Numbered from the stretch's first letter, positions 35,360 through 43,900 are shown. The stretch: 64,000 bases of DNA from Metabacillus arenae (GCF_014773385.1 NZ_JACXAI010000007.1:156491-220490), one strand, 5' to 3'. The notes: generated from the sequence alone by a model not told the origin. Made by a program: numbers and translations.

Positions 35360-35833
35360 TTAACCGAACACTTTCTCTAATTCTTTTTTGTCTTGATCGA
35401 GCCAGAAGCGCATTAAGCGTTTTGCTCCTTCTAAATCGTGAAGCTTTGCTTGCCCGCATTGGCGTTCATTAGCAGCCGGAATTTCTGTAATTTCGACCGC
35501 ATCCTTCATTGTATCTTCAAGCAAATCGATAATTTCTGTCACCTTTGGCTCTCCACTTACAACAAGATAATATCCTGTTTGGCAGCCCATTGGAGAAATA
35601 TCAATAATATCAAAGTGATCATACTTTTCAGCATATTCACGAATTCTAAAAGCTAATAGATGCTCCAAAGTATGGATTACATCCGGTTTCATTGCTTGTT
35701 TATTTGGCTGGCAAAAACGAATATCGTATTTATTGACTTGACCATCTGAGCCAATTTTATGAACTCCACAATGGCGAACATAGGGGGCTCTTACAGCATT
35801 GTGATCTAAATCAAAGCTTTCTACTGAAGGCAT
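35360..35833 (-). CDS. luxS: S-ribosylhomocysteine lyase LuxS
   Basis: 157 residues. Metal ligands His54 and His58 in HTLEH, with catalytic Glu57, and Cys126 in RQCGQA are all present. It cleaves S-ribosylhomocysteine to homocysteine and the AI-2 precursor, recycling SAM by-products made downstream of MetK. Single-gene unit with its own terminator. Confidence 0.97.
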   Translation of the reverse strand: MPSVESFDLDHNAVRAPYVRHCGVHKIGSDGQVNKYDIRFCQPNKQAMKPDVIHTLEHLLAFRIREYAEKYDHFDIIDISPMGCQTGYYLVVSGEPKVTEIIDLLEDTMKDAVEITEIPAANERQCGQAKLHDLEGAKRLMRFWLDQDKKELEKVFG

Positions 35834-35981
35834 GAAATCTTCACTCCCCTTTCTAAATCTCCCTTACTAAGTATAGCACATAATTAATTCCGATATAATG
35901 AGTCAGTTTAATCAAGTTTGCATGAAATTTTTCTATTTGCCTTTTCATTAGATATAATGATTAAAAAGGCAGGTGTCCAGC

Positions 35982-36224
35982 ATGAAATTAATATTCCTTT
36001 TCTTAATCCAATTTTATCAAAAATTTATCTCCCCAATTAAACCACCGACATGCCGGTTTTATCCAACCTGTTCTCATTATGGGCTTGAGGCGATCAAACG
36101 GTTTGGCGCAATGAAAGGAGGTTATTTAACAATAAAAAGAATTCTGAAATGTCATCCCTTTCACCCTGGCGGAATTGATCCCGTTCCAGAAAAGAAACAA
36201 ATTACTGAGCGTCATAACCATTAA
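35982..36224 (+). CDS. yidD: Membrane protein insertion efficiency factor YidD (YtjA)
   Basis: 80 residues with the whole family core [32 protein letters not shown] and [15 protein letters not shown], including three conserved Cys. ATG at 35982 is taken, giving the usual N-terminus; the GTG at 35973 overlaps the AGGTG site. Its last 23 bp overlap tail-to-tail with the 3' end of the carbonic anhydrase gene. Confidence 0.93.
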   Translation: MKLIFLFLIQFYQKFISPIKPPTCRFYPTCSHYGLEAIKRFGAMKGGYLTIKRILKCHPFHPGGIDPVPEKKQITERHNH

Positions 36225-36768
36225 CAACCAAATCCAGTTTGCCTGTAGTTGGGTGAATGACTAACCCATGAACTGGAACATCCTTCGATAATAATGGATG
36301 ATTCGCAATTTGATCGACAGTGAAGCTGACGCTTTCTTCAACAGAATCAAATCCTTGAAGCCATTGCTGCAAATCAACTCCTGAGTACTTAAGCATATCG
36401 ATTTTCTCTTCATCTATTCCTCTATTGACCGCTTTCTCCAAAAACGAATCAGCATTTAATTTACTCATTCCGCAATCATGATGCCCGACAACGCAAATTT
36501 CATCTGCATTCAATTCATATACAGCCACAAGCAAACTTCTCATTATGCTCCCAAATGGGTGTGTAACAATTGCACCCGCACTCTTAACAATCTTTACGTC
36601 GCCATTTCTAACATTCATCGCCTGTGGCAGAAGCTCAATAAGCCTTGTATCCATGCAAGTTAAAATCACCATTTTTTTGTTTGGAAGCTTGGTCGTTTCA
36701 TATTTTTCATATTCTTTTTTTTCTACAAATTCCTGATTGTATTGAATGATTTCATTAAGTAATTTCAT
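36202..36768 (-). CDS. ytiB: Beta-class carbonic anhydrase YtiB
   Basis: 188 residues. Zinc ligands Cys38 (TCMDTR), His96 and Cys99 (GHHDCG) with the Asp40-Arg42 dyad define a beta-carbonic anhydrase, type II-like short form. Interconverts CO2 and bicarbonate and needs zinc; it lies inside a zinc-homeostasis neighbourhood. Convergent and overlapping with yidD. Confidence 0.92.
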   Translation of the reverse strand: MKLLNEIIQYNQEFVEKKEYEKYETTKLPNKKMVILTCMDTRLIELLPQAMNVRNGDVKIVKSAGAIVTHPFGSIMRSLLVAVYELNADEICVVGHHDCGMSKLNADSFLEKAVNRGIDEEKIDMLKYSGVDLQQWLQGFDSVEESVSFTVDQIANHPLLSKDVPVHGLVIHPTTGKLDLVVNGYDAQ

Positions 36769-36853
36769 TTTCTTTCCCTCATTTTCAATTAAATTTTATA
36801 TAAATATATCATAACACTTGCTAAATCTTAAGAAAACCGATAAAATATTTTAC

Positions 36854-36874
36854 AAATCGTAAACATTACGATTT
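36854..36874 (+). promoter_or_regulatory. Zur box of the yciC-like gene
   Basis: AAATCGTAA ACA TTACGATTT is a perfect palindrome with 9-bp arms, 20 bp before the start codon, and matches the B. subtilis Zur box. With flanking ACA/TGT the symmetry extends to 36852-36876. Confidence 0.92.
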
Positions 36875-36893
36875 GTAAAAGGAGGATATTTTC

Positions 36894-38072
36894 ATGAATC
36901 ATAAAATCCCCGTTACAGTATTAAGCGGATATTTAGGGGCTGGAAAAACAACATTATTAAAATACATTTTGCAAGAGGAGCATGATTTGAAAATCGCGGT
37001 TATCGTAAACGATATGAGTGAAATCAATATTGATGGAAGCTTAATTAAATCTTCGTTTTCCAGAACAGAAGAAAAGCTCGTAGAAATGCAAAATGGCTGC
37101 ATTTGCTGCACATTAAGAGAGGATCTCATGCTTGAGGTTGAAAAATTAGTAAGCCGGGGTAATATCGATTACATAATTATAGAGTCATCGGGAATAAGTG
37201 AACCGATTCCTGTTGCCCAAACCTTTACTTATGTTGATGAAGTGCTTGGAATCGATTTAACAAAACATTGCCAGCTCGATACCATGGTGACAGTAGTGGA
37301 TGGAAATCGCTTTTGGGATGATTTCGCATCAGGTGAAAGTCTGTTTGACAGACAGCAAGGGATTGATGAAACAGATAAACGGGAAATCGTGGATCTTCTA
37401 ATTGACCAGATTGAATTTGCTGACATCATTCTTTTAAATAAAGCAGACCTTTTATCAACAGAGGATTTGGATGAACTGTATCATATGTTAAAGAAACTAA
37501 ATTCTGAAGCTAAAGTCATCCCTGCTTCTTTTTGTAAGGTTCGTTTGAATGAAATTTTGAATACAGGACGTTTTGATTTTGATAAAGCAAGTCAAGGAGC
37601 AGGCTGGATTAAAGAATTAAATGAAGAACATACTCCTGAAACAGAAGAATACGGGATTTCATCATTCGTTTACCGCAGAAGAAGACCATTTCATCCAGAA
37701 CGGTTAATGGAATGGCTTGAGAATTGGCCGGTTGATATAGTTCGAGCAAAGGGATTTTTCTGGCTTGCTAGCCGCCACAATATGGCAGGACTGCTCTCAC
37801 AAGCAGGGACTTCCATTATGCTTCAAGCAGCAGGCGAATGGGTTGCAGCACTTCCATCAATAGAAAAAAATGCTGTACTCAAGGAAGAGCCAGAACTATT
37901 AGAAAAGTGGGATAAGGTGTATGGCGACCGGCAAATTGAACTAGTTTTTATTGGAATTGAAATGAATCAAGAAGTAATTGAGAGGACCCTTGATACTTGC
38001 TTATTATCCGATAAAGAAATGAAAGAAAACTGGAAACAATTCAATGATCCACTTCCTTCTTTTGGAGTTTGA
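36894..38072 (+). CDS. yciC: CobW/COG0523 GTPase, YciC-like zinc metallochaperone
   Basis: 392 residues: Walker A GYLGAGKTT (about 11-19), the metal motif GCICCTL (about 67-73, CxCC), Walker B IIESSGISEP (about 100), NKAD (about 182) and a CobW C-terminal domain (about 255-370). YciC-type proteins are made under zinc starvation and are thought to deliver zinc to client proteins. ATG behind AAAGGAGG; single gene with a Zur box overlapping its promoter. Confidence 0.92.
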   Translation: MNHKIPVTVLSGYLGAGKTTLLKYILQEEHDLKIAVIVNDMSEINIDGSLIKSSFSRTEEKLVEMQNGCICCTLREDLMLEVEKLVSRGNIDYIIIESSGISEPIPVAQTFTYVDEVLGIDLTKHCQLDTMVTVVDGNRFWDDFASGESLFDRQQGIDETDKREIVDLLIDQIEFADIILLNKADLLSTEDLDELYHMLKKLNSEAKVIPASFCKVRLNEILNTGRFDFDKASQGAGWIKELNEEHTPETEEYGISSFVYRRRRPFHPERLMEWLENWPVDIVRAKGFFWLASRHNMAGLLSQAGTSIMLQAAGEWVAALPSIEKNAVLKEEPELLEKWDKVYGDRQIELVFIGIEMNQEVIERTLDTCLLSDKEMKENWKQFNDPLPSFGV

Positions 38073-38133
38073 CTCAATCATTAGTAAACTGCGGAATTTT
38101 CAGAAAGTATAAATCTTTTATATTGGTATTTTC

Positions 38134-38154
38134 AGATCGTAATAATTACGATAT
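38134..38154 (+). promoter_or_regulatory. Zur box 1 of the znuA-like gene
   Basis: AGATCGTAATAATTACGATA(T): the core ATCGTAAT/ATTACGAT is perfectly symmetric and agrees with the Zur consensus. Confidence 0.88.
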
Positions 38155-38173
38155 AATGTGTAGGAACTATACT

Positions 38174-38194
38174 AAATCGAAACAATTATGATTT
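38174..38194 (+). promoter_or_regulatory. Zur box 2 of the znuA-like gene
   Basis: AAATCGAAACAATTATGATT(T) keeps the outer AAATCG/GATTT symmetry with inner differences. It lies 40 bp after box 1, about four helical turns, so two Zur dimers could bind one face. Confidence 0.7.
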
Positions 38195-38287
38195 GTTTAT
38201 GCCATCAAAGTGAGAAATTCAAAAGCAGATATATATATAATGTCCCCAACTATAAAAGGTGGTTTTATGAAGAGAGAGGAGATTTCC

Positions 38288-39388
38288 ATGAAAAAAGCAT
38301 TCTTAATTACATTTCTTTTAATAATTGGATCTGTTCTCGCTGGATGTAACAGTGAGCCAAGTCAAACAGATACCAAACAAAGCTCTGATTCGCAATCCAG
38401 TGAAAAGCTTAAAATATATACAACGATCTTTCCTATCCAGGACTTTACAAAGAAAATTGGCGGTGAACATGTTGAGGTAGAGAGTATTTATCCGCCAAAT
38501 GCTGATGCTCATACGTTTGATCCTTCAACAAAAGATATGGTTAAACTAGCAGAAAGTGATGCCTTTATTTATTCTGGTGTTGGTCTTGAAGGCTTTGCTG
38601 ACAAAGCTTCCGAAACATTAAAAGGGGAAGACGTATCAATTGTCAAAGCCGGGGAAGGCGTAGAGTTATCTGAAGCAACCCATGATCATGCTCAAGAAGG
38701 GGAGGCTCACGCTGACGACCATGCCCACGAAGAAGGGGAGGCTCACGAAGAAGGGGATACTCACGCTGATGACCATACTCATGAAGAAGGTGATGCTCAC
38801 GCTTATGACCATGCCCATAAGGAAGGTAATGCTCACGCTGATGACCATGCCCATAATCATGGTGATAAAGATCCGCATATTTGGCTGGATCCAATGCTTT
38901 CGATTGAAATCGCTGAAAATATAAAAGAAGCTTTAATCGAGCTGAAACCAGAGGCAAAAGAGGACTTTGAGAAAAGCTTCACCCAATTAAAAAAAGAGCT
39001 TGAGACACTTGATGCAGAATATCATAAAGTGATCGAGGAGTCTCCCAAAAAAGAAATTTTAGTCTCTCACGCTGCCTACGGATATTGGGAAGAAAGCTAT
39101 GGTCTTGAACAAATTAGTGTTCTGGGGCTTTCTCCAACCCAGGAGCCTTCACAAAAACAGCTGCAAAAGATAATCGAAACAGCTAAAGAACATGACATTA
39201 AGTATGTCATCTTTGAAAGCAATGTAAGCAGCAAGATCTCAGATATTGTCCGAAATGAAATTGGAGCTGAGGATCTTACTTTATCTAATCTTGAATCAAT
39301 ATCAGAAGATGATTTAAAGAATAAAGAGGATTACTTCAGCTTAATGAATAAAAATCTTGAAACATTAAAAAAGGCATTATCTAAATAA
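38288..39388 (+). CDS. znuA: Zinc ABC transporter substrate-binding lipoprotein (ZnuA/AdcA type)
   Basis: 366 residues: lipobox SVLAGC (Cys20), cluster A-I fold, and a long His/Asp/Glu-rich loop (about 132-197) before HIWLDPML. The loop is a tandem repeat of EG(E/D/N)AHADDHAH(E/K), five units of 12 residues with one of 6. Metal His ligands include DAHTFDP (about 74) and SHAAYGYW. Start at ATG 38288 (GAGAGGAG upstream) instead of 26 codons earlier. No znuB or znuC is adjacent, so permease and ATPase must be elsewhere. Two Zur boxes precede it. Confidence 0.92.
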   Translation: MKKAFLITFLLIIGSVLAGCNSEPSQTDTKQSSDSQSSEKLKIYTTIFPIQDFTKKIGGEHVEVESIYPPNADAHTFDPSTKDMVKLAESDAFIYSGVGLEGFADKASETLKGEDVSIVKAGEGVELSEATHDHAQEGEAHADDHAHEEGEAHEEGDTHADDHTHEEGDAHAYDHAHKEGNAHADDHAHNHGDKDPHIWLDPMLSIEIAENIKEALIELKPEAKEDFEKSFTQLKKELETLDAEYHKVIEESPKKEILVSHAAYGYWEESYGLEQISVLGLSPTQEPSQKQLQKIIETAKEHDIKYVIFESNVSSKISDIVRNEIGAEDLTLSNLESISEDDLKNKEDYFSLMNKNLETLKKALSK

Positions 39389-39397
39389 AAATCGTTG

Positions 39398-39433
39398 AAG
39401 AATTGATCTTTTTATGAGGTCAATTCTTTTTTT
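39398..39433 (+). terminator. Terminator after the znuA-like gene
   Basis: AAGAATTGA and TCAATTCTT followed by T7. Confidence 0.85.
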
Positions 39434-39521
39434 AAATGATTTTGTTTTTGAAATAAAATGGAGGCTTAGTGTATTTGGCATTTAAAAATTGCTGTTTATG
39501 GCTGTATGTTTTTTGAATAGA

Positions 39522-39574
39522 AAAAGCCGAAAACACGCAAGAAATGAATAAAAAACTTGCATATTTCGACTTTT
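39522..39574. repeat. 53-bp inverted repeat
   Basis: AAAAGCCGAAA (39522) pairs with TTTCGACTTTT (39564), and inner GCAAG pairs with CTTGC. A terminator-like or cruciform structure between convergent genes that already have their own hairpins; no function assigned. Confidence 0.5.
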
Positions 39575-39651
39575 GATTATTTTGGATATTAAACAAAAGG
39601 GCCCGTTTCTTAAATATCTGTTAACAACTATTTATAGATGAACTACATTGA

Positions 39652-40464
39652 TTATAAATCGCTCTTCTTTGAATGGCAGCATGAATCCGATTCAAAAGAG
39701 TGTTCATATTCGTCATGACGGCTGAGCCATGTCTTGCCGTTGCCATCACTGCGTCCAGGTGGCTGTTCCCAGTCCTCCTGCCTGCCAAGAGCTGTTAAAT
39801 CGAGATAGTTGAAGATACCAAGTAGTAGGTCAGTTCCACGGGAGTAAGTCGTATACGTGTGAAAAATTCTTTCGCCATCGCGAAGAAAGGTGCTCACGCC
39901 AGGCACTTCCATTGACTGTCCGGAATCAACAGGTACTCCCTTCTGAACAAGCTCGTCTTTGGTCAGGTAGTTGTATTCAATCGGAGCGATGGATTCGTCC
40001 AGCGTAACGTGAAAGTCATAGTTAAAGTCGCTATCGAAGGACGAGTACCAAGAAATGTTCCAACTCATGCGTTCCTTGTACCGTTGGAGCTTGGGAAACG
40101 GAGCACGGGAGATCAGAGCCAATGACGTGTTGCGTGCATGCAGGTGCGCAAGATGGCCGATATTGTCCGCAGCCAGCGAGCAAGCCGGGCAACCTGCTTC
40201 CCAATCAGGATCGAACATGAAGTGATGCACGATAAGTTGAGGACGTCCTTCAAACAGATCAAGCAAACTGGTCTTACCATGCGGACCATCTAAGACATAG
40301 TCCTTATCAATCTCTACCATTGGGAGTCGGCGACGGTCGGCATTCAGCGCATCCCGCGCCTTAGTGAATTCCTTTTCTTTAACTAGCAGTTCCTTACGAG
40401 CTACAAGCCATTCGTCAAGTGGCACGACATTTGGTAGTTGCAGATGATTTTGCGTTTCTTTCAT
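39652..40464 (-). CDS. DUF899 thioredoxin-like protein
   Basis: 270 residues. DUF899 blocks are all present: WLVARKELLVKEKEFTKARDAL, FEGRPQLIVHHFMFDPDW, GCPACSLAADNIGHLAHL and a C-terminal YLDLTALGRQEDWE. Thioredoxin-like fold; GCPAC gives a possible redox pair. The gene's base composition is near 50% GC, well above its neighbours, indicating transfer from a higher-GC donor. ATG at 40464 with AAGGGAG upstream; a 34-codon extension of the frame lacks support. Function of the family is not known. Confidence 0.88.
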   Translation of the reverse strand: MKETQNHLQLPNVVPLDEWLVARKELLVKEKEFTKARDALNADRRRLPMVEIDKDYVLDGPHGKTSLLDLFEGRPQLIVHHFMFDPDWEAGCPACSLAADNIGHLAHLHARNTSLALISRAPFPKLQRYKERMSWNISWYSSFDSDFNYDFHVTLDESIAPIEYNYLTKDELVQKGVPVDSGQSMEVPGVSTFLRDGERIFHTYTTYSRGTDLLLGIFNYLDLTALGRQEDWEQPPGRSDGNGKTWLSRHDEYEHSFESDSCCHSKKSDL

Positions 40465-40726
40465 ATCATCTTCTCCCTTCTTTGTTTTCTTAAGCTTTTC
40501 ACACATAATTGCTATGGACTTATTCTCGATTGCTAAAACAATTCCTTTATTTTTTTCATTATTCAATTAAATGGCCGATTTAAGAAAAGGGACATTGTCT
40601 TATTTCAATAAGTGAACCCCAATTGTTGAAAATTGTCCCGGAACACCAACACTGAAAGGATACTCAAGATAAGACTCGAGAAGATTTGTTTAAAGCAAGG
40701 CTCTGACAAACAAGGATTGGTGACTA

Positions 40727-40779
40727 TTCTGCAATCGGGGGCTTTCCTGGAACAAGGGAAAGCGCTCATTCTTTATGAC
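40727..40779. repeat. Hairpin repeat, copy 1 (right edge of TetR module)
   Basis: TTCTGCAATCGGGGGCTTTC (40727 on) with the hairpin GCTTTCC/GGAAAGC and tail GCTCATTCTTTATGA. It aligns with copy 2 at 42011-42061 in the same orientation; stem bases differ but still pair. Confidence 0.6.
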
Positions 40780-41266
40780 GGTAAACCTTTTTTTGTTTCC
40801 GATAAAATATATAACACCCGATTCCATTCACAATGATTAATCCAAATATAGTAGTCCCTATAGGAGCCAAACCATTTTCACCTGTAAACATCAAGCCAAA
40901 CACAATTTTTCCAATCAACGTGACATTTACAATGACTAAGCCCATTTTTAATGAGTGTTTCCAAAATGCAATACAGGCAAGTACGACAAAAATAACACCA
41001 ATGAATATCGTTATGACAGCTGAAAGAGGGTTACTTAATAACATTTTTTCATAATCCAATACAACCTGCATTTGGGGGTCAATCGTTTCCGGCGCTGGAA
41101 ACCAAACCATACTACTTGTCATTAAAAGAAAAGTAATGATTATACCTTTCCAACTACGTCGATAAGCAAAATAACAAATAATGATTAAAAAAATGGGACG
41201 GATGTACCAACTTAGCGGGTTTAAATGACGAGCAAATGCCCAGTCTAGGATGTCATGAAATCCCAA
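40766..41266 (-). CDS. Uncharacterised membrane protein, TetR-linked
   Basis: 166 residues with about five membrane helices (IRPIFLIIICYFAYR, GIIITFLLMTSSMVWF, AVITIFIGVIFVVLACIAFW, etc.) and a short basic tail. TTG start behind AAAGGAGTG, six bases past the TetR stop, so the two form an operon and the TetR protein probably controls it. Family not recognised. Confidence 0.75.
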   Translation of the reverse strand: MGFHDILDWAFARHLNPLSWYIRPIFLIIICYFAYRRSWKGIIITFLLMTSSMVWFPAPETIDPQMQVVLDYEKMLLSNPLSAVITIFIGVIFVVLACIAFWKHSLKMGLVIVNVTLIGKIVFGLMFTGENGLAPIGTTIFGLIIVNGIGCYIFYRKQKKVYRHKE

Positions 41267-41271
41267 TTACA

Positions 41272-41886
41272 TCACTCCTTTAGTGATTTTGGTGTCACTA
41301 AATAGCTAGATACAGCATCAAACATCATGTTTTCTACTTTGGAATATAAATCTGTTCCAATGTCTTTCTTATGCCAACTAATAGTCATGGCAGCACGCAT
41401 AAATCCCATGATGACTGATGAATCTTCTTCAATTAGCTCCCCTGCTTCTTTTTGTTGATCGATAAATCGGAGTAATGGAAGCACATTCCGTTCTGTTTTT
41501 TTCTGTAAAAATTCGGGAGTTACTTTGCGTGCAACAATCTGTAGCTCTTCTGGATGTGTCTGTAATCGTTTCATTAAAGGATTACTATCTAGTTCGTGAA
41601 CCATTTCATGAAGATAGGCTTTAATTTTCTCTTGAATACTGGTTTTCTGATTTACGACTCCCCATACACTTTCCTCAATACCAGGTCCTTCTTGATCCAA
41701 CAGTTCTAAATAGAGGGCCTCTTTGGATTCATAAAATACATAAAAGCTACTCTTGGCAATTCCTACAGTAGAAGTTAGTTCCTCTAACGAAGTCTTTTTT
41801 ATCCCTTTGGAAGAAAACAATTGCTTAGCGACAATAAGTAATTGTTCATTAATTTTTTCTTTCTCTGCTTGGCTAAATTGTGGCAT
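41272..41886 (-). CDS. TetR/AcrR-family regulator
   Basis: 204 residues: N-terminal HTH (about 15-60: LLIVAKQLFSSKGIKKTSLEELTSTVGIAKSSFYVFYESKEAL) and a divergent ligand domain. Heads a two-gene unit with the membrane protein. The 13-bp perfect inverted repeat at 41921-41959 is its likely operator. Confidence 0.9.
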   Translation of the reverse strand: MPQFSQAEKEKINEQLLIVAKQLFSSKGIKKTSLEELTSTVGIAKSSFYVFYESKEALYLELLDQEGPGIEESVWGVVNQKTSIQEKIKAYLHEMVHELDSNPLMKRLQTHPEELQIVARKVTPEFLQKKTERNVLPLLRFIDQQKEAGELIEEDSSVIMGFMRAAMTISWHKKDIGTDLYSKVENMMFDAVSSYLVTPKSLKE

Positions 41887-41920
41887 CTATTATACTAACT
41901 CCTTTCTAAATATAAGACAC

Positions 41921-41959
41921 AAAACATAAAAACAAATAAATGATTCGTTTTTATGTTTT
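41921..41959 (-). promoter_or_regulatory. TetR-type operator
   Basis: AAAACATAAAAAC (41921-41933) and GTTTTTATGTTTT (41947-41959) are perfect 13-bp inverted arms with a 13-base spacer, 35 bp upstream of the TetR gene. Confidence 0.75.
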
Positions 41960-42010
41960 TATAATAACTGTGATGGAACATTATGTCAATCTTTTGCTTT
42001 TTTTTCAATC

Positions 42011-42061
42011 TTCTGCAATCGGGCGCATTTCAGAAGTAAGAAATGTGCTCTTTCTTTGTGA
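42011..42061. repeat. Hairpin repeat, copy 2 (left flank of TetR module promoter)
   Basis: TTCTGCAATCGGGCGCATTT with the hairpin GCGCATTTC/GAAATGTGC and tail TCTTTCTTTGTGA. Compared with copy 1, the stem keeps pairing while its sequence changes. Confidence 0.6.
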
Positions 42062-42126
42062 ATAGGGCCAGATTGCTTAATAACTGAATCAATCTATTTT
42101 AGGTATGATAAATGAATTTTACTTTT

Positions 42127-42146
42127 ATATTGCCGATTGGCAATAT
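42127..42146 (+). promoter_or_regulatory. Palindrome upstream of the ArsR-like remnant
   Basis: ATATTGCC GATT GGCAATAT, perfect 8-bp arms, 40 bp before the gene start. ArsR-type repressors bind such sites over their own promoter. Confidence 0.55.
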
Positions 42147-42177
42147 AACTATGTGGTTATAACTTAATTATAGAAAT

Positions 42178-42664
42178 GTGATAAATATGGATGAGGAAAA
42201 ATACACCACAACTATAGCTGAGGAAAACCGTAGAAAATTTATAGACCTTCTTAGAACAAGACCAAGGTCTGTAGGAGAATTAGTTGTTTGTACACTGCTA
42301 AGCCAGAAAGGGGTTTCTAAACATCTTCGAAAATTAAGGGATGCAGGGCTAGTGATCATCAATAAGGATTACTTAGACATACATGCCATCCGGATAAATC
42401 AACTAGGGTTTTGCTTACGGCTCTAACAAGCTTCATCATAAAAATGTAGTGTGGCTCAGCCTGGCTGGTGCTTCAATTGAACATTTACAGAAAAGACAAT
42501 ATGTTAAGATGATCACTCATTACCTCAATGTTGGTTTGGCTGAGTATGCAGGAATACCAAATTCGAAAGTTGAAATATTATATAAACCTTGAATTCAAAG
42601 CCTGAACTTATTGAAAAATTGCTAAATCAAGCTTATGACCTTGGGTTAAATTATGCCAAAAATT
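42178..42664 (+). pseudogene. ArsR-family regulator remnant followed by a broken coding fragment
   Basis: 42178/42187-42426 encodes an ArsR HTH (RKFIDLLRTRPRSVGELVVC and KGVSKHLRKLRDAGLVIINKD), about 80 residues, but the sequence then departs from the family where the last beta-wing and helix should be. Downstream, VVWLSLAGASIEHLQKRQYV and IPNSKVEILYKP are interrupted by TGA. NSKPELIEKLLNQAYDLGLN continues in another frame to a stop at about 42664. Together they look like two decayed genes. No good ribosome site. The second fragment's family is not recognised. Confidence 0.6.
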
Positions 42665-42737
42665 AAATTTTGAAATCAAACAAACAAAAGGTAAACAGCT
42701 CTTTTAATTAACTGAAACTTTCTGGAATGATTTGAAT

Positions 42738-42770
42738 AAGCCGCATTTCCAGCATAAAAATGCGGCTTTT
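42738..42770. terminator. Terminator after the second CobW gene
   Basis: AAGCCGCATTT and AAATGCGGCTT form an 11-bp stem, T-rich on both sides. Confidence 0.88.
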
Positions 42771-42807
42771 GGAAACTCCACTACTTTTTAAATCCAACTA
42801 ATTTTAT

Positions 42808-43743
42808 TTATATTAATTGGATAGCAGCAGACTCATGCAGCTCTGTTACGTTAAGGGAGTCCCCTATAAGGATCAAGAGTGTATCTGCCTTTTCTGTTTC
42901 ATGCCATCTAGCTTTATTTGCAGCAAATTGAACATCATAATATTTATTTTCATCCTCAATAAAGACAATCCCTTTTGCGCGTAATAAAGAATGACGTTTA
43001 AGCCATTGTTCCAAGCTTTTTCGGGATTTAAGTGTTACTTCGGTTATTTTCAGAGCATGAATATGATGATGGTGGTGGTGAACATGATCTTTTTCATGAA
43101 CTTCAGCTGATGAGAAGCTTACCGTTTGATGTCGTTCCTTTGTTAAAATGTCCATGGAAACTTTTCCAAAAGTCGTTGGAATGATAGCAACCTCTTCCCC
43201 AACAATTTTTTCTAGTTTAGAAAAAACTTTTTGATTTTCCCTTTCAGACACAAGGTCCTTTTTGTTAACTAGCAAAAGAGTCGATGAACTAATTTGTTCT
43301 CGCAGCAATTCCCGAATCTCCTTGGAACTAGAAAAAACGCTCTGATATTCCAGGTAATGGCTAGCATCGACTACGCCAATCATCGAGCACAGCTGAAATT
43401 GATCAATAAAATCTGCAGATAAAAGGGTTGATTTAATCTCAATCGGATTAGCAACTCCGGTTCCTTCTATTAATAATACATCAGTTGGATTTTTTTCTTG
43501 CTCAGTAATAAATTGCTGCAGCGCCGTTTTTAAATCTTCTTGAATAGAACAACAAATACAGCCATTTAAAAGCTCATAAATCGTCTCTTCCTTAAACAAA
43601 TGCTTTTCAACATTTTCGTCTCCTAATTCATTTAGAATGATCCCCACTTTTTTACCCTGTTCTTTCCATTCTTTTATCATATGTAGGAGGACTGTTGTCT
43701 TTCCGCTTCCTAAAAAACCGCTGATCACATACACAGGAATCAT
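42808..43743 (-). CDS. CobW/COG0523-family GTPase, His-rich
   Basis: 311 residues: Walker A GFLGSGKTT (about 8-16), metal motif GCICCSI (about 62-68), Walker B LLIEGTGVANP, NKKD (about 160) and a histidine run HVHHHHHHIH (about 224-233) before the CobW C-terminal domain. A second zinc-chaperone candidate, distinct from the yciC-like gene. ATG behind AGAGGAG. It follows rpmE2 after 230 bp and a hairpin; no Zur box of its own was seen, so read-through from the rpmE2 Zur promoter is possible. Confidence 0.9.
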   Translation of the reverse strand: MIPVYVISGFLGSGKTTVLLHMIKEWKEQGKKVGIILNELGDENVEKHLFKEETIYELLNGCICCSIQEDLKTALQQFITEQEKNPTDVLLIEGTGVANPIEIKSTLLSADFIDQFQLCSMIGVVDASHYLEYQSVFSSSKEIRELLREQISSSTLLLVNKKDLVSERENQKVFSKLEKIVGEEVAIIPTTFGKVSMDILTKERHQTVSFSSAEVHEKDHVHHHHHHIHALKITEVTLKSRKSLEQWLKRHSLLRAKGIVFIEDENKYYDVQFAANKARWHETEKADTLLILIGDSLNVTELHESAAIQLI

Positions 43744-43810
43744 GCTTTGGGCTCCTCTCTTCCCTTACTAATAAAGTTAATTACCACAAAACCTAAGGGT
43801 GCACTCGGTT

Positions 43811-43900
43811 CAGTTGCTCGGATAATTGCAATATTAGCATCGTTACCCCGATATTTGCACCGTTATCAAAATATTTGTACCGTTACCTCGATATTTGCAC
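43811..43900. repeat. Periodic 20-bp array (word CGTTACC-CGATATTTGCAC)
   Basis: Three exact 20-base units: CGTTACCCCGATATTTGCAC (43841), CGTTATCAAAATATTTGTAC (43861) and CGTTACCTCGATATTTGCAC (43881). A more decayed 20-base unit stands at 43811, separated by a half unit (ATATTAGCAT). On the minus strand the word reads GTGCAAATATCG, close to GTGCAATTATT at 27261-27401. Lies between rpmE2 and the CobW gene. Confidence 0.85.

Noticed and set aside
38643..38957. 104-codon minus-strand frame opposite znuA
   Set aside because: Antisense shadow of the His-rich codon repeats.
40633..40836. 67-codon plus-strand frame
   Set aside because: Spans a hairpin repeat and the end of the opposite gene, no ribosome site.
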